From an uncultured Bacteroidota bacterium (lineage in GTDB: Bacteria; Bacteroidota; Bacteroidia; Flavobacteriales; Schleiferiaceae), in assembly GCA_913057235.1 (NCBI GenBank), contig CAJXNI010000001.1, positions 1 to 64,000 of the forward strand: a stretch of DNA of 64,000 nucleotides, written 5' to 3'. A model generated the notes under the pieces. That model worked only from the letters and a program-made list of their open reading frames with translations, was not told the origin of the DNA and ran no database searches. Below, piece after piece: positions 55,105 through 63,616 of this stretch (position 1 is the first letter of the stretch; each line of letters begins with the position of its first letter). Both the position numbers and the translations under genes were made by a program.

Positions 55105-55596
55105 ATGAAGCAAGAAATCACCCTAATAGCCGCCATAGCTCAAAACCGCGTTTTAGGAAAAGACAATCAGTTGATTTGGCACATGCCAAATGACCTGAAA
55201 CATTTCAAGGAATTAACCCAAGGGCATGCGGTGATTATGGGCCGAAAAACCTATGAAAGTATGGGTAGGCCTTTGCCGAAGCGAGAGAATATTGTGGTGT
55301 CGCGGCAAGCCAATTACGAAGCGCCTGGTTGTACAGTGGTAAACTCTTTGGAAAAGGCCATTGCCTTGGCTGAAGACGATGCCCAGCCGTTTATTATTGG
55401 GGGGGCTGAAATTTACAAGCTGGCGCTACCCCATGCTCAAAAAATGGAGCTCACAATCGTAGAAGCTGAGTTTGAAGGCGACACCTTTTTTCCAGAATTT
55501 GATTTTAATGAATGGAAACTTAAGCAGGAGGAGCAGCATGAACCTGATGAAAAAAACCCCTTCCCTTACCGATTTTTAACTTACGTCAAGGCCTAA
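55105..55596 (+). CDS. folA: Dihydrofolate reductase
   Basis: It regenerates tetrahydrofolate from the dihydrofolate made by thymidylate synthase, using NADPH. The 163 residues have IAAIAQNRVLGKDNQLIWH, MPNDLKHFKELTQGHAVIM, GRKTYESMGRPLP (NADPH binding) and FIIGGAEIYKLALP. The catalytic acid is in MPNDLKHFK, as in the canonical enzyme. It is co-transcribed with thyA, and a bidirectional hairpin shared with clpX follows. Confidence 0.97.
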   Translation: MKQEITLIAAIAQNRVLGKDNQLIWHMPNDLKHFKELTQGHAVIMGRKTYESMGRPLPKRENIVVSRQANYEAPGCTVVNSLEKAIALAEDDAQPFIIGGAEIYKLALPHAQKMELTIVEAEFEGDTFFPEFDFNEWKLKQEEQHEPDEKNPFPYRFLTYVKA

Positions 55597-55626
55597 AAAA
55601 AGCCGTTTTAAGAAACGGCTTTTAAG
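55595..55626. terminator. Bidirectional terminator between folA and clpX
   Basis: AAAAGCCGTTT pairs with AAACGGCTTTT around a TAAG loop. It overlaps the final codons and stop of clpX. Confidence 0.9.
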
Positions 55627-56858
55627 GCTTTAAGCGACATTTTGTCCATCTTTTTAGCGGCATAGTCTGCATCCACTACCAAGGTTTTATCACTGTCTTC
55701 GCCAGGCAGTTCAAACATGGCATCGGTTAAAATGGCTTCAATAATGGAACGTAAACCTCGGGCGCCCAGTTTAAATTCCTCGGCTTTATCTACCACGTAA
55801 TCCAGCGCCTCTTCCTTAAACTCCAGCTCTACCTCATCCAGCTCCATTAGCTTGGTGTACTGTTTTATGAGAGCATTTTTGGGTTCGGTTAATATCCGCT
55901 TTAGCGTCTCCTTATCCAGAGGATTAAGATGGGTAATTACGGGCATACGCCCAATAAGCTCGGGAATGAGTCCAAAGGACTTTAAATCTTGTGGGCCAAT
56001 AAACTGCAGCATGTTGCTGGCCTCGAAGGCTCCCTCGCCTCTTTGCTTGGTATTATGAAAACCTACCGAACGTGTATTGAGGCGATTGGCAATATGGCGT
56101 TGAATACCATCAAATGCGCCACCAGCTATAAAGAGAATATTGCGGGTGTCTACTTCAATAAACTTTTGATCGGGGTGTTTGCGGCCACCCTGTGGCGGAA
56201 CGTTCACCTTGGTGCCTTCCAATAATTTCAAAAGCGCTTGTTGTACGCCCTCACCGCTAACATCTCGGGTAATACTGGGATTATCGCCCTTACGGCTGAT
56301 TTTGTCAATTTCATCTATGAAAATAATGCCACGCTCTGCTGCTTTTTGATCGTAATCTGCCGCTTGCAGCAAGCGTGTAAGAATACTTTCTACGTCTTCA
56401 CCCACGTAACCTGCTTCGGTTAAAACGGTGGCATCCACAATAGTAAAAGGCACGTTTAACATGCGGGCTATGGTGCGCGCTAAGAGGGTTTTCCCGGTAC
56501 CGGTTTCGCCAACTAAAACAATGTTAGACTTTTCAATTTCAACTTCTTCAGTTGCTTTGGTGGGGGCCGTCAATCTCTTGTAGTGGTTGTACACCGCTAC
56601 TGAAAGCACTTTTTTAGCTTCATGCTGCCCAATTACATATTGATCCAGAAAGTCTTTTATTTCACGCGGCTTCACCAAAGTCATGGACTTTGAAAGCTCC
56701 TTGCGCTCCTTCACGTCCATCTCCTCTACCACAATGCCGTTGGCCTGGCGAATGCAATGATCACAAATATGGCCATTGATGCCCGCAATTAGTACGTTGG
56801 TGTCTTTCTTTTCCCGTCCGCAAAACGAGCAAGTGAGGTTTTCTTTTTTACTGCTCAT
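55608..56858 (-). CDS. clpX: ATP-dependent Clp protease ATP-binding subunit ClpX
   Basis: This AAA+ unfoldase feeds ClpP. The start at 56858 gives [19 protein letters not shown], matching the family; an in-frame extension upstream lacks an ATG. The 416 residues hold the zinc-binding domain with C10, C13, C32 and C35, Walker [14 protein letters not shown], Walker [12 protein letters not shown] and the pore loop in GYVGEDVE. The RLKR-like sensor is at the end. A terminator-like hairpin separates it from clpP. Confidence 0.97.
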   Translation of the reverse strand: MSSKKENLTCSFCGREKKDTNVLIAGINGHICDHCIRQANGIVVEEMDVKERKELSKSMTLVKPREIKDFLDQYVIGQHEAKKVLSVAVYNHYKRLTAPTKATEEVEIEKSNIVLVGETGTGKTLLARTIARMLNVPFTIVDATVLTEAGYVGEDVESILTRLLQAADYDQKAAERGIIFIDEIDKISRKGDNPSITRDVSGEGVQQALLKLLEGTKVNVPPQGGRKHPDQKFIEVDTRNILFIAGGAFDGIQRHIANRLNTRSVGFHNTKQRGEGAFEASNMLQFIGPQDLKSFGLIPELIGRMPVITHLNPLDKETLKRILTEPKNALIKQYTKLMELDEVELEFKEEALDYVVDKAEEFKLGARGLRSIIEAILTDAMFELPGEDSDKTLVVDADYAAKKMDKMSLKALKAVS

Positions 56859-56882
56859 ACAATTAGTTGAAATGTAAAAATA

Positions 56883-56921
56883 AGCAATCCGCTGCAAGCA
56901 CTTCTGCCTGAGCGGATTGCT
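56883..56921 (-). terminator. Hairpin between clpP and clpX
   Basis: AGCAATCCGCT pairs with AGCGGATTGCT around a 17-nt loop. On the minus strand it is followed by TATTTTTA. It could be a partial terminator setting the ClpP to ClpX ratio, or a processing site. Confidence 0.6.
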
Positions 56922-56936
56922 GTTCTCTTAGATTGA

Positions 56937-57608
56937 TTATTTTTCGCGGGTACTTTCCAGTACTTCGTCAATCATGCCGTAGTCTCTGGCCTCTGGCGCA
57001 CTCATCCAGTAATCACGGTCTGAGTCATTTTCTACTTTCTCAAACTTTTGACCGGAGTGGTTGGCGATAATGCGATACAGCTCTTCCTTCATTTTAAGGA
57101 CTTCCTTAACGGCTATTTCCATGTCACTCGCCTGACCCTGAGCACCGCTCATGGGTTGGTGAATCATCACCCGGCTGTGCTTGAGAGCAGAGCGTTTTTT
57201 ATCCGCCCCAGCGCATAACAGAACCGCACCCATAGAAGCGGCCATTCCGGTGCAAATGGTAGCCACATCTGGGCTCACCAACTGCATAGTGTCATAAATA
57301 CCTAAACCCGCGTACACTGAACCGCCTGGGCTATTGAGATAAATTTGAATATCTTTTTGTGAATCTGAAGACTCTAGAAACAGTAACTGAGCCTGCACAA
57401 TATTGGCCACCTGATCATTAATGCCTGTACCTAAAAAGATAATGCGATCCATCATTAGGCGTGAGAACACATCCATTTGGGCCACATTTAACTGGCGCTC
57501 TTCAATGATGTAAGGAGTGAGAGAAGACTCAATGTAGTTTTGCACGTGCATTGAGTTGAGGCCCTGATCTTTGACCGCGTATTTTTGAAATTCTTTGCTA
57601 AAGTCCAT
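56937..57608 (-). CDS. clpP: ATP-dependent Clp protease proteolytic subunit
   Basis: It is the tetradecameric serine protease chamber that works with ClpX. The 223 residues contain S125 in TGMAASMGAVLL, H150 in VMIHQPMSGAQGQA and a third-residue aspartate near D199 in DRDYWMSAPEA. FLNSPGGSVYAGLGIYD is the oxyanion/handle region. An N-terminal propeptide-like stretch (about 1-25) is present. It lies between tig and clpX with a hairpin on each side. Confidence 0.97.
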   Translation of the reverse strand: MDFSKEFQKYAVKDQGLNSMHVQNYIESSLTPYIIEERQLNVAQMDVFSRLMMDRIIFLGTGINDQVANIVQAQLLFLESSDSQKDIQIYLNSPGGSVYAGLGIYDTMQLVSPDVATICTGMAASMGAVLLCAGADKKRSALKHSRVMIHQPMSGAQGQASDMEIAVKEVLKMKEELYRIIANHSGQKFEKVENDSDRDYWMSAPEARDYGMIDEVLESTREK

Positions 57609-57639
57609 TTTGTAATTTTAGAATAGTATTAATAAACAA

Positions 57640-57667
57640 AAATGGCCTGACAAGTTTCAGGCCATTT
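57640..57667 (-). terminator. Hairpin between tig and clpP
   Basis: AAATGGCCTGA pairs with TCAGGCCATTT around a 6-nt loop. A TTTTTG run follows on the minus strand. It is a good intrinsic-terminator shape inside the otherwise standard tig-clpP-clpX order. Confidence 0.75.
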
Positions 57668-57696
57668 AAGGTTTTTTGCCAAATCTACATTTAGCA

Positions 57697-59034
57697 CTAT
57701 TTCATCTTTTTCAAGAATTGCTCAAAGCTTACTTCTTTTTCGTCTATTTTGAGATTTTCTTTAAAGAAATCTAAAAGCTTGGCGCTGTAAACTTGGTCGG
57801 TAATGCGCTGCTCCTCCTCTTTGTTTTGCAACACGTTAGCCGCAATACTTTGGGTTTGCTCCTCATCGGGCATTTGGCCGTACTGGGCCATTTGCTGCTG
57901 CACCAAATTTTTGGTGTAAGCCATTACCTCTTCATTGCTGGCATTTATATTGTGCTCTTTAATGATGCGGTTTTCAATTAATTGCCAACGCATATCGTCT
58001 TTCATATCGGGAAACTGCTTTTCAACCTCCTCCTCAGACATAGGGTTTTCACCCGATTTCTGCATCCACTTTTTCAAGAAGGGCTCAGGTAGGTCAAATT
58101 TCATTTTACCCAATAAGGTTTCTTTAACGTCTTGGTAAAACTTCTGATCGGCCTGTGGCTGCAACATTTTGGCCGCATCCGCTTCAATGCGCGCTCTAAA
58201 TTCTTCTTCGGTTTTAACGGTGCCCTCGCCAAAAACTTTATCAAAAAGCTCTTGGTTCAAAGGAGCGGGATCCAGCTTGCTCACTTCTATAAGCTTGAGC
58301 TGAAAACGCTGGGTTGAATCGTTCAACTGAGTTTCTTCCACACCCAGCAAATTGGCGAGGTTAAAATCTTTTTTAAACGCCTTTTTAGCATCAATTACCA
58401 CGGTATCGTCCTTTTTAAGACCTAAGAGCGCCTTGGTGGTTTTGCTGTCGTCAATGCTATCCAGCGTAAGGGTAGCTGATTCCTCAATACCGCCTTCAAC
58501 GGCCTGATCTTTCTTATCAACTTCCGTAAAATTGGCCCTTACAATGGCATTTTCTTCAACTTTTTCAGGATAGGTCATCTTACCGAATCGCTTGGCGTAG
58601 TCATCCACATAACGCTGCACCATCTCGGCATCGGGTTTTACCTTAAATAAAGGCACCTTTACTTTCTTGTTTACTTTAAGCTCAAAATCAGGAGCCAGGC
58701 CTAGCTCGTATTCAAAAGAAAAGTCGGCAGCATCCCAGTCAATATCCGTTTGTTCAACGGGTAGTGGATTCCCTAAAATGTCTAAGTTCTCTTCTTTAAT
58801 GTGGTCAAAAATAGCATGCTGCAAAAGGTGATTAATTTCATCAATCAATACTGATTTGCCGTATTGCTTCTTAATTAGGGAAGCGGGTACGTGTCCTTTT
58901 CTAAAGCCGGGAATATCTGCTCTTTTTCGGTAATCTTTCAACACCTTATCTACCTTTTGTTGGTAGTCCTCTGGTGTTATCTCCACCGTCATTATCGCTT
59001 GTAAATCCTCTATTTTTCGGGTACTTACGTTCAT
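57697..59034 (-). CDS. tig: Trigger factor chaperone
   Basis: This ribosome-bound chaperone receives nascent chains. The 445 residues have an N-terminal ribosome-binding domain with the signature GFRKGHVPASLIKKQ (about 42-56). The middle PPIase-like domain (about 155-240) departs from the FKBP consensus, so isomerase activity may be weak. A C-terminal helical chaperone arm (about 255-440) follows. It is the first gene of the tig-clpP-clpX group and has a TACTTTTGCCCACC promoter site. Confidence 0.94.
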   Translation of the reverse strand: MNVSTRKIEDLQAIMTVEITPEDYQQKVDKVLKDYRKRADIPGFRKGHVPASLIKKQYGKSVLIDEINHLLQHAIFDHIKEENLDILGNPLPVEQTDIDWDAADFSFEYELGLAPDFELKVNKKVKVPLFKVKPDAEMVQRYVDDYAKRFGKMTYPEKVEENAIVRANFTEVDKKDQAVEGGIEESATLTLDSIDDSKTTKALLGLKKDDTVVIDAKKAFKKDFNLANLLGVEETQLNDSTQRFQLKLIEVSKLDPAPLNQELFDKVFGEGTVKTEEEFRARIEADAAKMLQPQADQKFYQDVKETLLGKMKFDLPEPFLKKWMQKSGENPMSEEEVEKQFPDMKDDMRWQLIENRIIKEHNINASNEEVMAYTKNLVQQQMAQYGQMPDEEQTQSIAANVLQNKEEEQRITDQVYSAKLLDFFKENLKIDEKEVSFEQFLKKMK

Positions 59035-59071
59035 AGAATGGGGTACATTTTACTTTTCTAAAAATGGTGGG

Positions 59072-59079
59072 CAAAAGTA
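59072..59079 (-). promoter_or_regulatory. -7 element of the tig promoter
   Basis: TACTTTTG followed by CCCACC on the minus strand, 37 bp before the ATG. It is identical over 14 nt to the pdhB site. No clear TTTG sits at -33 spacing. Confidence 0.55.
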
Positions 59080-59203
59080 CTATTTTTAGCCACCTTTAAA
59101 ACCATTAGGCGCTATTTTTTAAGTACTTATATCTTTTGTGCATTTTCAATCACAAATTTTATCAGTTAAACGGCCTAAACAATTAGACTTGAACTAATTG
59201 TAA

Positions 59204-59211
59204 TACTTTTG
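59204..59211 (+). promoter_or_regulatory. -7 element of the barrel/SPOR gene promoter
   Basis: TACTTTTG followed by CC lies 42 bp before the ATG at 59254. A TTG lies about 12 nt upstream, closer than usual. Confidence 0.5.
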
Positions 59212-59253
59212 CCTAATTATGATAGAATCCGCTAACACACCCTTTTCTCAAAT

Positions 59254-60408
59254 ATGATTGGTCAAAAAGCATTTTTAATGCTCTGCACCCTGGCCTTAAC
59301 CCTGGGCTCGCTTCACGCTCAAGAAAATCTTTCTGCTAATCTTGGCATAGGTTTAGGCCTACCACTTACTGATTTAAATGATAACTCCTACCAAGGTTAT
59401 CGCCCAAATTTAGCCCTTACCACAGGTATTGGTTATCAATTAGGTACCTACTTTCGCTTGCGCGGAGATTTGTTAGCTGGGCAGTTTAATGGAAATAATG
59501 AGGAGCTTTTCTACCAGGCATCTATCTATGAAGGGACCATGGCCCTTGAGTTTAACTTAGCAGAACTCTTTAATAAAGAAACCAACTTCAAGTTTAATGT
59601 GGTAGGTGGCCTTTGTTATGGTCTGCTTAGCAGCAGTTCCTACAACCGGGAGACCAGGCAAAGAGTTGTTGAAATACCCAATAAAGGCGAAGCTAGCTAC
59701 TCGCTTTACAATGCTCTTGTGGGGGGCGTCAATATGGGTATTCCGTTCACGCCTAATTTTGACTTAAACGTAGGATATGGCCATCGTCAAGTGATTGACC
59801 AACCGTGGTTTGACGCCACCCAAAGTGGCGATCAAACCGATGTATATGGAATGATTACCGTGGGTTTCACTTATTACCTAAGTCGGCCTAAAGAGGAAGG
59901 TAAAATTGAGGTTGACGAAGCACGTTTCCGCAATTTGCGAAAACGAGTTGATAGTCTAGAGCAGCAGGCTACCCGAAGCAAAGAAGATGAAGAAAAAATA
60001 GCCGCTCTAGTAAAAGGCAACCAAGAAAAAGAAATGCAGATTGAGTTGCTTAAATTGGAATTGGACAGCTTGAAGTCCAAAATAGACCGTGATGAAGCGG
60101 ATATCAAAACAGCGGACTACAGTAAAAAGCCTAATGAGAAAGAAGAGAAACAAGTCACTGAGGTACGAGCTGACCTATTGGGTAAAGTGATGTACCGTAT
60201 TGTGATTGTTAGCCTACCTACCCGCGCCATGGCCCAAAGCTTCATAGAAAATACCGAGTTAGATGATTCAGAAATGATTATTGCCTATATTGAAAATATT
60301 GACCGTTTTAGAGTCATCTACAAATCAGCAGAAACTAAAGCGGAAGCCCGTAAATATGTATTGGAAGCGCGCAGGCGCTATAAAGCTGCCTGGATTGCCA
60401 AATTTTAG
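59254..60408 (+). CDS. Outer-membrane barrel protein with coiled coil and SPOR-like domain
   Basis: This 384-residue exported protein has an unusual three-part layout. A signal peptide (about 1-22) is followed by an outer-membrane barrel-like region (about 25-215, with glycine-aromatic strands such as GIGLGLPLTDLNDNSYQGYR). A charged coiled coil follows (about 225-290, RVDSLEQQATRSKEDEEKI). The C-terminal segment (about 310-384) has the alternating beta-alpha pattern of SPOR (YRIVIVSLPTRAMAQSF, FRVIYKSAETKAEARKYV, YKAAWIAKF). SPOR binds denuded peptidoglycan, so the protein may tie the outer membrane to the wall (inference). Confidence 0.75.
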   Translation: MIGQKAFLMLCTLALTLGSLHAQENLSANLGIGLGLPLTDLNDNSYQGYRPNLALTTGIGYQLGTYFRLRGDLLAGQFNGNNEELFYQASIYEGTMALEFNLAELFNKETNFKFNVVGGLCYGLLSSSSYNRETRQRVVEIPNKGEASYSLYNALVGGVNMGIPFTPNFDLNVGYGHRQVIDQPWFDATQSGDQTDVYGMITVGFTYYLSRPKEEGKIEVDEARFRNLRKRVDSLEQQATRSKEDEEKIAALVKGNQEKEMQIELLKLELDSLKSKIDRDEADIKTADYSKKPNEKEEKQVTEVRADLLGKVMYRIVIVSLPTRAMAQSFIENTELDDSEMIIAYIENIDRFRVIYKSAETKAEARKYVLEARRRYKAAWIAKF

Positions 60409-60435
60409 CGATCATCTTTAAAATGGTTTAGTGAT

Positions 60436-60469
60436 GACCCTCACACAGCGCGCTGTGTGAGGGTCTTTT
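60436..60469 (+). terminator. Strong terminator after the barrel/SPOR gene
   Basis: A 30-nt perfect palindrome (GACCCTCACACAGC with GCTGTGTGAGGGTC around GC) is followed by TTTT. As a palindrome it could also act on the opposite strand or as a binding site. Confidence 0.9.
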
Positions 60470-60488
60470 GATTTTGTATATTTGAAAA

Positions 60489-60902
60489 GTGAAACTGATT
60501 AAAAATAGCATTTCTATATTTCTAGTACCCTTAATAATTTGGGCTAGTGTAGGTTTTACGGTGAACAAGCACTATTGCCTGGGCATGTTAAAGTCTGAAA
60601 GTTTTTACGGACAGGCTGAGCGTTGCACTATGCACAGTGAAAAAGATTTATGTGGCGACTTTGATAGCTCCGTAGATTTTGATTGTTGCGATGACGAGCA
60701 GTGCAGCGTACCTGGCATCTCAGTAGTACGCGCCCAACAAAAAAAATTTTCTCCTCTCACCTGCCCCCTATGGATGGCGCCCAGAAAAGCGACCACAGCT
60801 TTCTCAGGATCAATAGAAACCACCTTTAATTTTACCCTTCATAATTTCGCTTTACCGCCCCCCGAGGGTTTACTAATTTTATGGCAACGTTTTTTAATTT
60901 AG
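60489..60902 (+). CDS. HYC_CC_PP-type small membrane/secreted protein
   Basis: This 137-residue protein begins with GTG. It has an N-terminal hydrophobic segment (about 8-23) and the motif string that names the family: H28-Y29-C30, an adjacent pair C66-C67 inside DFDCCDDEQC, and PPP at 123-125. There are seven to eight cysteines overall. I recognise the family as one that accompanies heavy-metal genes in Bacteroidota; its biochemistry is not established. It is followed by the HMA and receptor genes in the same direction. It starts about 20 bp after a strong terminator, so the cassette needs its own promoter, which I could not place. Confidence 0.75.
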   Translation: MKLIKNSISIFLVPLIIWASVGFTVNKHYCLGMLKSESFYGQAERCTMHSEKDLCGDFDSSVDFDCCDDEQCSVPGISVVRAQQKKFSPLTCPLWMAPRKATTAFSGSIETTFNFTLHNFALPPPEGLLILWQRFLI

Positions 60903-60961
60903 GATAAACACGGTTAACCTAAACGCTTAACTGTCTTTGTTACATCCTAAATTTTAAAACA

Positions 60962-61336
60962 ATGAAATCATTACAAAACATAGCCCTTGCAGGGTTCTTC
61001 ACCTTTTTTCTTCCTTTTAGTATATCGGCTCAAAGCCAAGACACCACTTTAATAGTGAATGGGGTTTGCGGCATGTGTGAAAAGGTAATAGAAAAGGCCG
61101 CTAAAATAGAAGGCGTTTCTACCGCAGAGTGGGACCAAAACACCAAAGTTTTACGACTATCTTACAGTAGCGAAAAAGTAAGTTTAGCAGAAATCAATAA
61201 GGCCGTAGCAGCCTCTGGTTATGATACAGAGTATTTGGCTGCGCCTGATACCGCATACCAAGCGCTTCATGCTTGTTGCCACTACCGTGATCCCAAAGTA
61301 GTGGAAGACCACCAAGCAAAGAGTAGTAAGAAGTAA
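60962..61336 (+). CDS. Secreted heavy-metal-associated (HMA) domain protein
   Basis: This 124-residue protein has a signal peptide (about 1-23). An HMA fold with the metal site GVCGMCEKV (C36-x2-C39) follows, plus the helix/strand pattern to about residue 92. A C-terminal extension has the cluster ALHACCHYRDP (C105, C106, H107), absent from plain HMA domains. A periplasmic copper-type metallochaperone is the natural reading, but the metal is not fixed by sequence. The receptor gene starts 2 bp after its stop codon, so they are certainly co-transcribed. Confidence 0.85.
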   Translation: MKSLQNIALAGFFTFFLPFSISAQSQDTTLIVNGVCGMCEKVIEKAAKIEGVSTAEWDQNTKVLRLSYSSEKVSLAEINKAVAASGYDTEYLAAPDTAYQALHACCHYRDPKVVEDHQAKSSKK

Positions 61337-61338
61337 AT

Positions 61339-63573
61339 ATGAGAACCTTCTTAACTATTTTTACTCTAACCTTAGGGTTGGGGTATACGCACCTGGCCCA
61401 AGCTCAAATTTCTGGGGTGGTATATGGCCTGAATCCCAATGGTGATAAAGTAACTCTGCCGCAAGCCAATGTTTATTGGCAGAATTCGGAAGTAGGAGTT
61501 ACCACTGATATGAACGGAAATTACACCCTTGAAACAGTTCCCGGAAAAACCACGCTGGTGGCTTCTTACGTGGGCTACCGCAGTGAAAAAAAGATTGTAA
61601 TCTCCCGCAAGGGGTTTACCAATTTTGTCTTGAAGCCCACTGCTGAGACTTTAGATGGAGTAGACGTTACCGGCCGGGCCAAAGCCACCAGTGTGGATGC
61701 CAGTAGAGCCGATCTAACCTACAAAATAGACGATCAAGAACTGCGCAAGGCCGCATGTTGCAATCTTAGCGAGAGCTTTGAAACCAATGCCAGCGTAGAT
61801 GTGGCTTACACCGATGCTATAACCGGTACCAAGCAGATTGAAATGTTAGGTCTGGCCGGAAAATACGCCCTCATTCAACGTGAGAATATCCCCTACGTAA
61901 GGGGCCTTAACGCCAACAGCGGGCTGGGCTTTATTCCCGGGCCATTTCTGGAAGGCATTCAAGTAACCAAAGGCCTTAGCTCTGTAATGAATGGCTATGA
62001 AAGTTTAACCGGTCAAATAAATGTAGAACTACTGAAGCCAGAAACTTCCCCTCGCTTTTTGGTCAATGCCTTTGGCAACCAGGGGGCGCGTGCCGAGTTG
62101 AATTTGCTCTACACCCAGCCTTTAGGAGACCGGGCGGGCAATACCACCCTACTGCACATGGGCACCATTCCCATTGCCATGGATGTGAATGATGATGACT
62201 TCGCTGACATGCCGCTTAACAGGCAGTTTAACATTACCAACCGCACCCATTTTAAGGGAAACAACGGTTGGGAAGGCCAGGTAGGAGTTCATTTTATTGA
62301 CCAGGAGAAAAGAGGCGGACAACTGGGTTTTCTAAATGATGATCTGCAGGCGCCTGAGGCCTGGGGGTTCAGCGACCGTACCCGCAGAGCAGAACTTTTT
62401 GGTAAAACCGGCTATGTTTTTGAAAACAGCGTAAATCGAAGCTTTGGTTTTATTTACAGCGCCAGTTGGCAAGAAAAAAAGGCGCAATTTGGTGAGCGCA
62501 GGTACACGGGTACCCAAAATGCGCTCTACCTCAACTCCATTTTCCAAGACATCATCGGTAATACTAGCCATAAATACCGCACCGGGCTTTCGCTGCAAGC
62601 AGATGAAGTTTCTGAAGGACTACGCCAAAATAATGAAGCAGACATCTACCAGCATGAGCGCACAGAGATTGTGCCGGGTGCTTATTTTGAGTACACCTTT
62701 GCCCCTAACCCCAGGGTCACACTGGTAGCCGGCCTTAGAGGCGATTACAACAGTTATTTTGAGGAATTATTCGTGACGCCCCGGGTGAATTTACGCTATG
62801 CAGTTTCAGATTTAACCACCTTTAGACTGGGTGGTGGTCGCGGCCAGCGCACCCCTAACTTTATTGCTGAAAACTACAACGTACTGGCTTCAAGCCGTAG
62901 CCTAAACTTCAGCAATAAGGTGTTGCCTGAAGTGGCTTGGAATAGTGGTTTTAGCGTTGACCAGTTTATCCCCGTAAAGGGAACTAAGCAAATACGGCTG
63001 GTAGCCGATGTGTTCTACACCTATTTTGAGCGAAAGCAGGTGACTGATTTGGACTTGAGTGCTTTAGAAGCATTTTTGATTAACAGCCGTGGCAGTGAAT
63101 CCTTAAGCGTTATGGCTCAAGCCGATTATACTTGGTTTGAGGGCTTTGAATCACGCCTGGCCTACAAATATCTGAGAGCATTGGACCAATTTGTTGATTC
63201 TAAAAACTGGGTGTACCAGGTGCCACGCCACCGGGCTTTTTTGAATTTGGCTTATGAGACGCAAAACCAGTGGAAATTTGACGCCACCTTTAACTGGTTT
63301 GGCCAAAAAAGGCAGCCCAGCACGGCTACCAGCGCTCAGCCCTTTCAAAGAGAAGAATTCTCGCCCAGCTTTAACACGGTAAACCTGCAGGTGAATAAAA
63401 GCTTCCAGAGGCTGGAGTTTTTTGTAGGGGTTACTAATTTATTCAACTTCAGGCAGGATAACCCCATTGTAAATGCCGAAAATCCCTTTCACCCCTATTT
63501 TGATTCAAACTTCACTTGGGGGCCTATTTTTGGCCGGATGACCTATGCGGGACTTTATTACCGGATACCTTAA
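61339..63573 (+). CDS. TonB-dependent receptor of the metal-linked cassette
   Basis: This 744-residue outer-membrane transporter has a signal peptide (about 1-22). A carboxypeptidase-regulatory-like domain (about 24-100) includes MNGNYTLETVPGKTTLVAS. The plug (about 110-225) and a barrel ending ...AGLYYRIP follow. The plug contains an adjacent cysteine pair, C140-C141, in AACCNLSESFETN, unusual for receptors, which rarely carry cysteines there. The linked HMA and HYC proteins suggest the ligand is a metal or metal chelate, most likely copper. That is inference. It is the last gene of the cassette. Confidence 0.88.
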   Translation: MRTFLTIFTLTLGLGYTHLAQAQISGVVYGLNPNGDKVTLPQANVYWQNSEVGVTTDMNGNYTLETVPGKTTLVASYVGYRSEKKIVISRKGFTNFVLKPTAETLDGVDVTGRAKATSVDASRADLTYKIDDQELRKAACCNLSESFETNASVDVAYTDAITGTKQIEMLGLAGKYALIQRENIPYVRGLNANSGLGFIPGPFLEGIQVTKGLSSVMNGYESLTGQINVELLKPETSPRFLVNAFGNQGARAELNLLYTQPLGDRAGNTTLLHMGTIPIAMDVNDDDFADMPLNRQFNITNRTHFKGNNGWEGQVGVHFIDQEKRGGQLGFLNDDLQAPEAWGFSDRTRRAELFGKTGYVFENSVNRSFGFIYSASWQEKKAQFGERRYTGTQNALYLNSIFQDIIGNTSHKYRTGLSLQADEVSEGLRQNNEADIYQHERTEIVPGAYFEYTFAPNPRVTLVAGLRGDYNSYFEELFVTPRVNLRYAVSDLTTFRLGGGRGQRTPNFIAENYNVLASSRSLNFSNKVLPEVAWNSGFSVDQFIPVKGTKQIRLVADVFYTYFERKQVTDLDLSALEAFLINSRGSESLSVMAQADYTWFEGFESRLAYKYLRALDQFVDSKNWVYQVPRHRAFLNLAYETQNQWKFDATFNWFGQKRQPSTATSAQPFQREEFSPSFNTVNLQVNKSFQRLEFFVGVTNLFNFRQDNPIVNAENPFHPYFDSNFTWGPIFGRMTYAGLYYRIP

Positions 63574-63582
63574 AAATAAATT

Positions 63583-63616
63583 AAAGAGTCGGCCATTGAG
63601 CTGGCTCTTTAGTTTT
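63583..63616. terminator. Weak bidirectional hairpin between converging genes
   Basis: AAAGAGTCGGC pairs imperfectly (two mismatches) with GCTGGCTCTTT and is followed by AGTTTT. It overlaps the end of the last gene. Confidence 0.55.
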
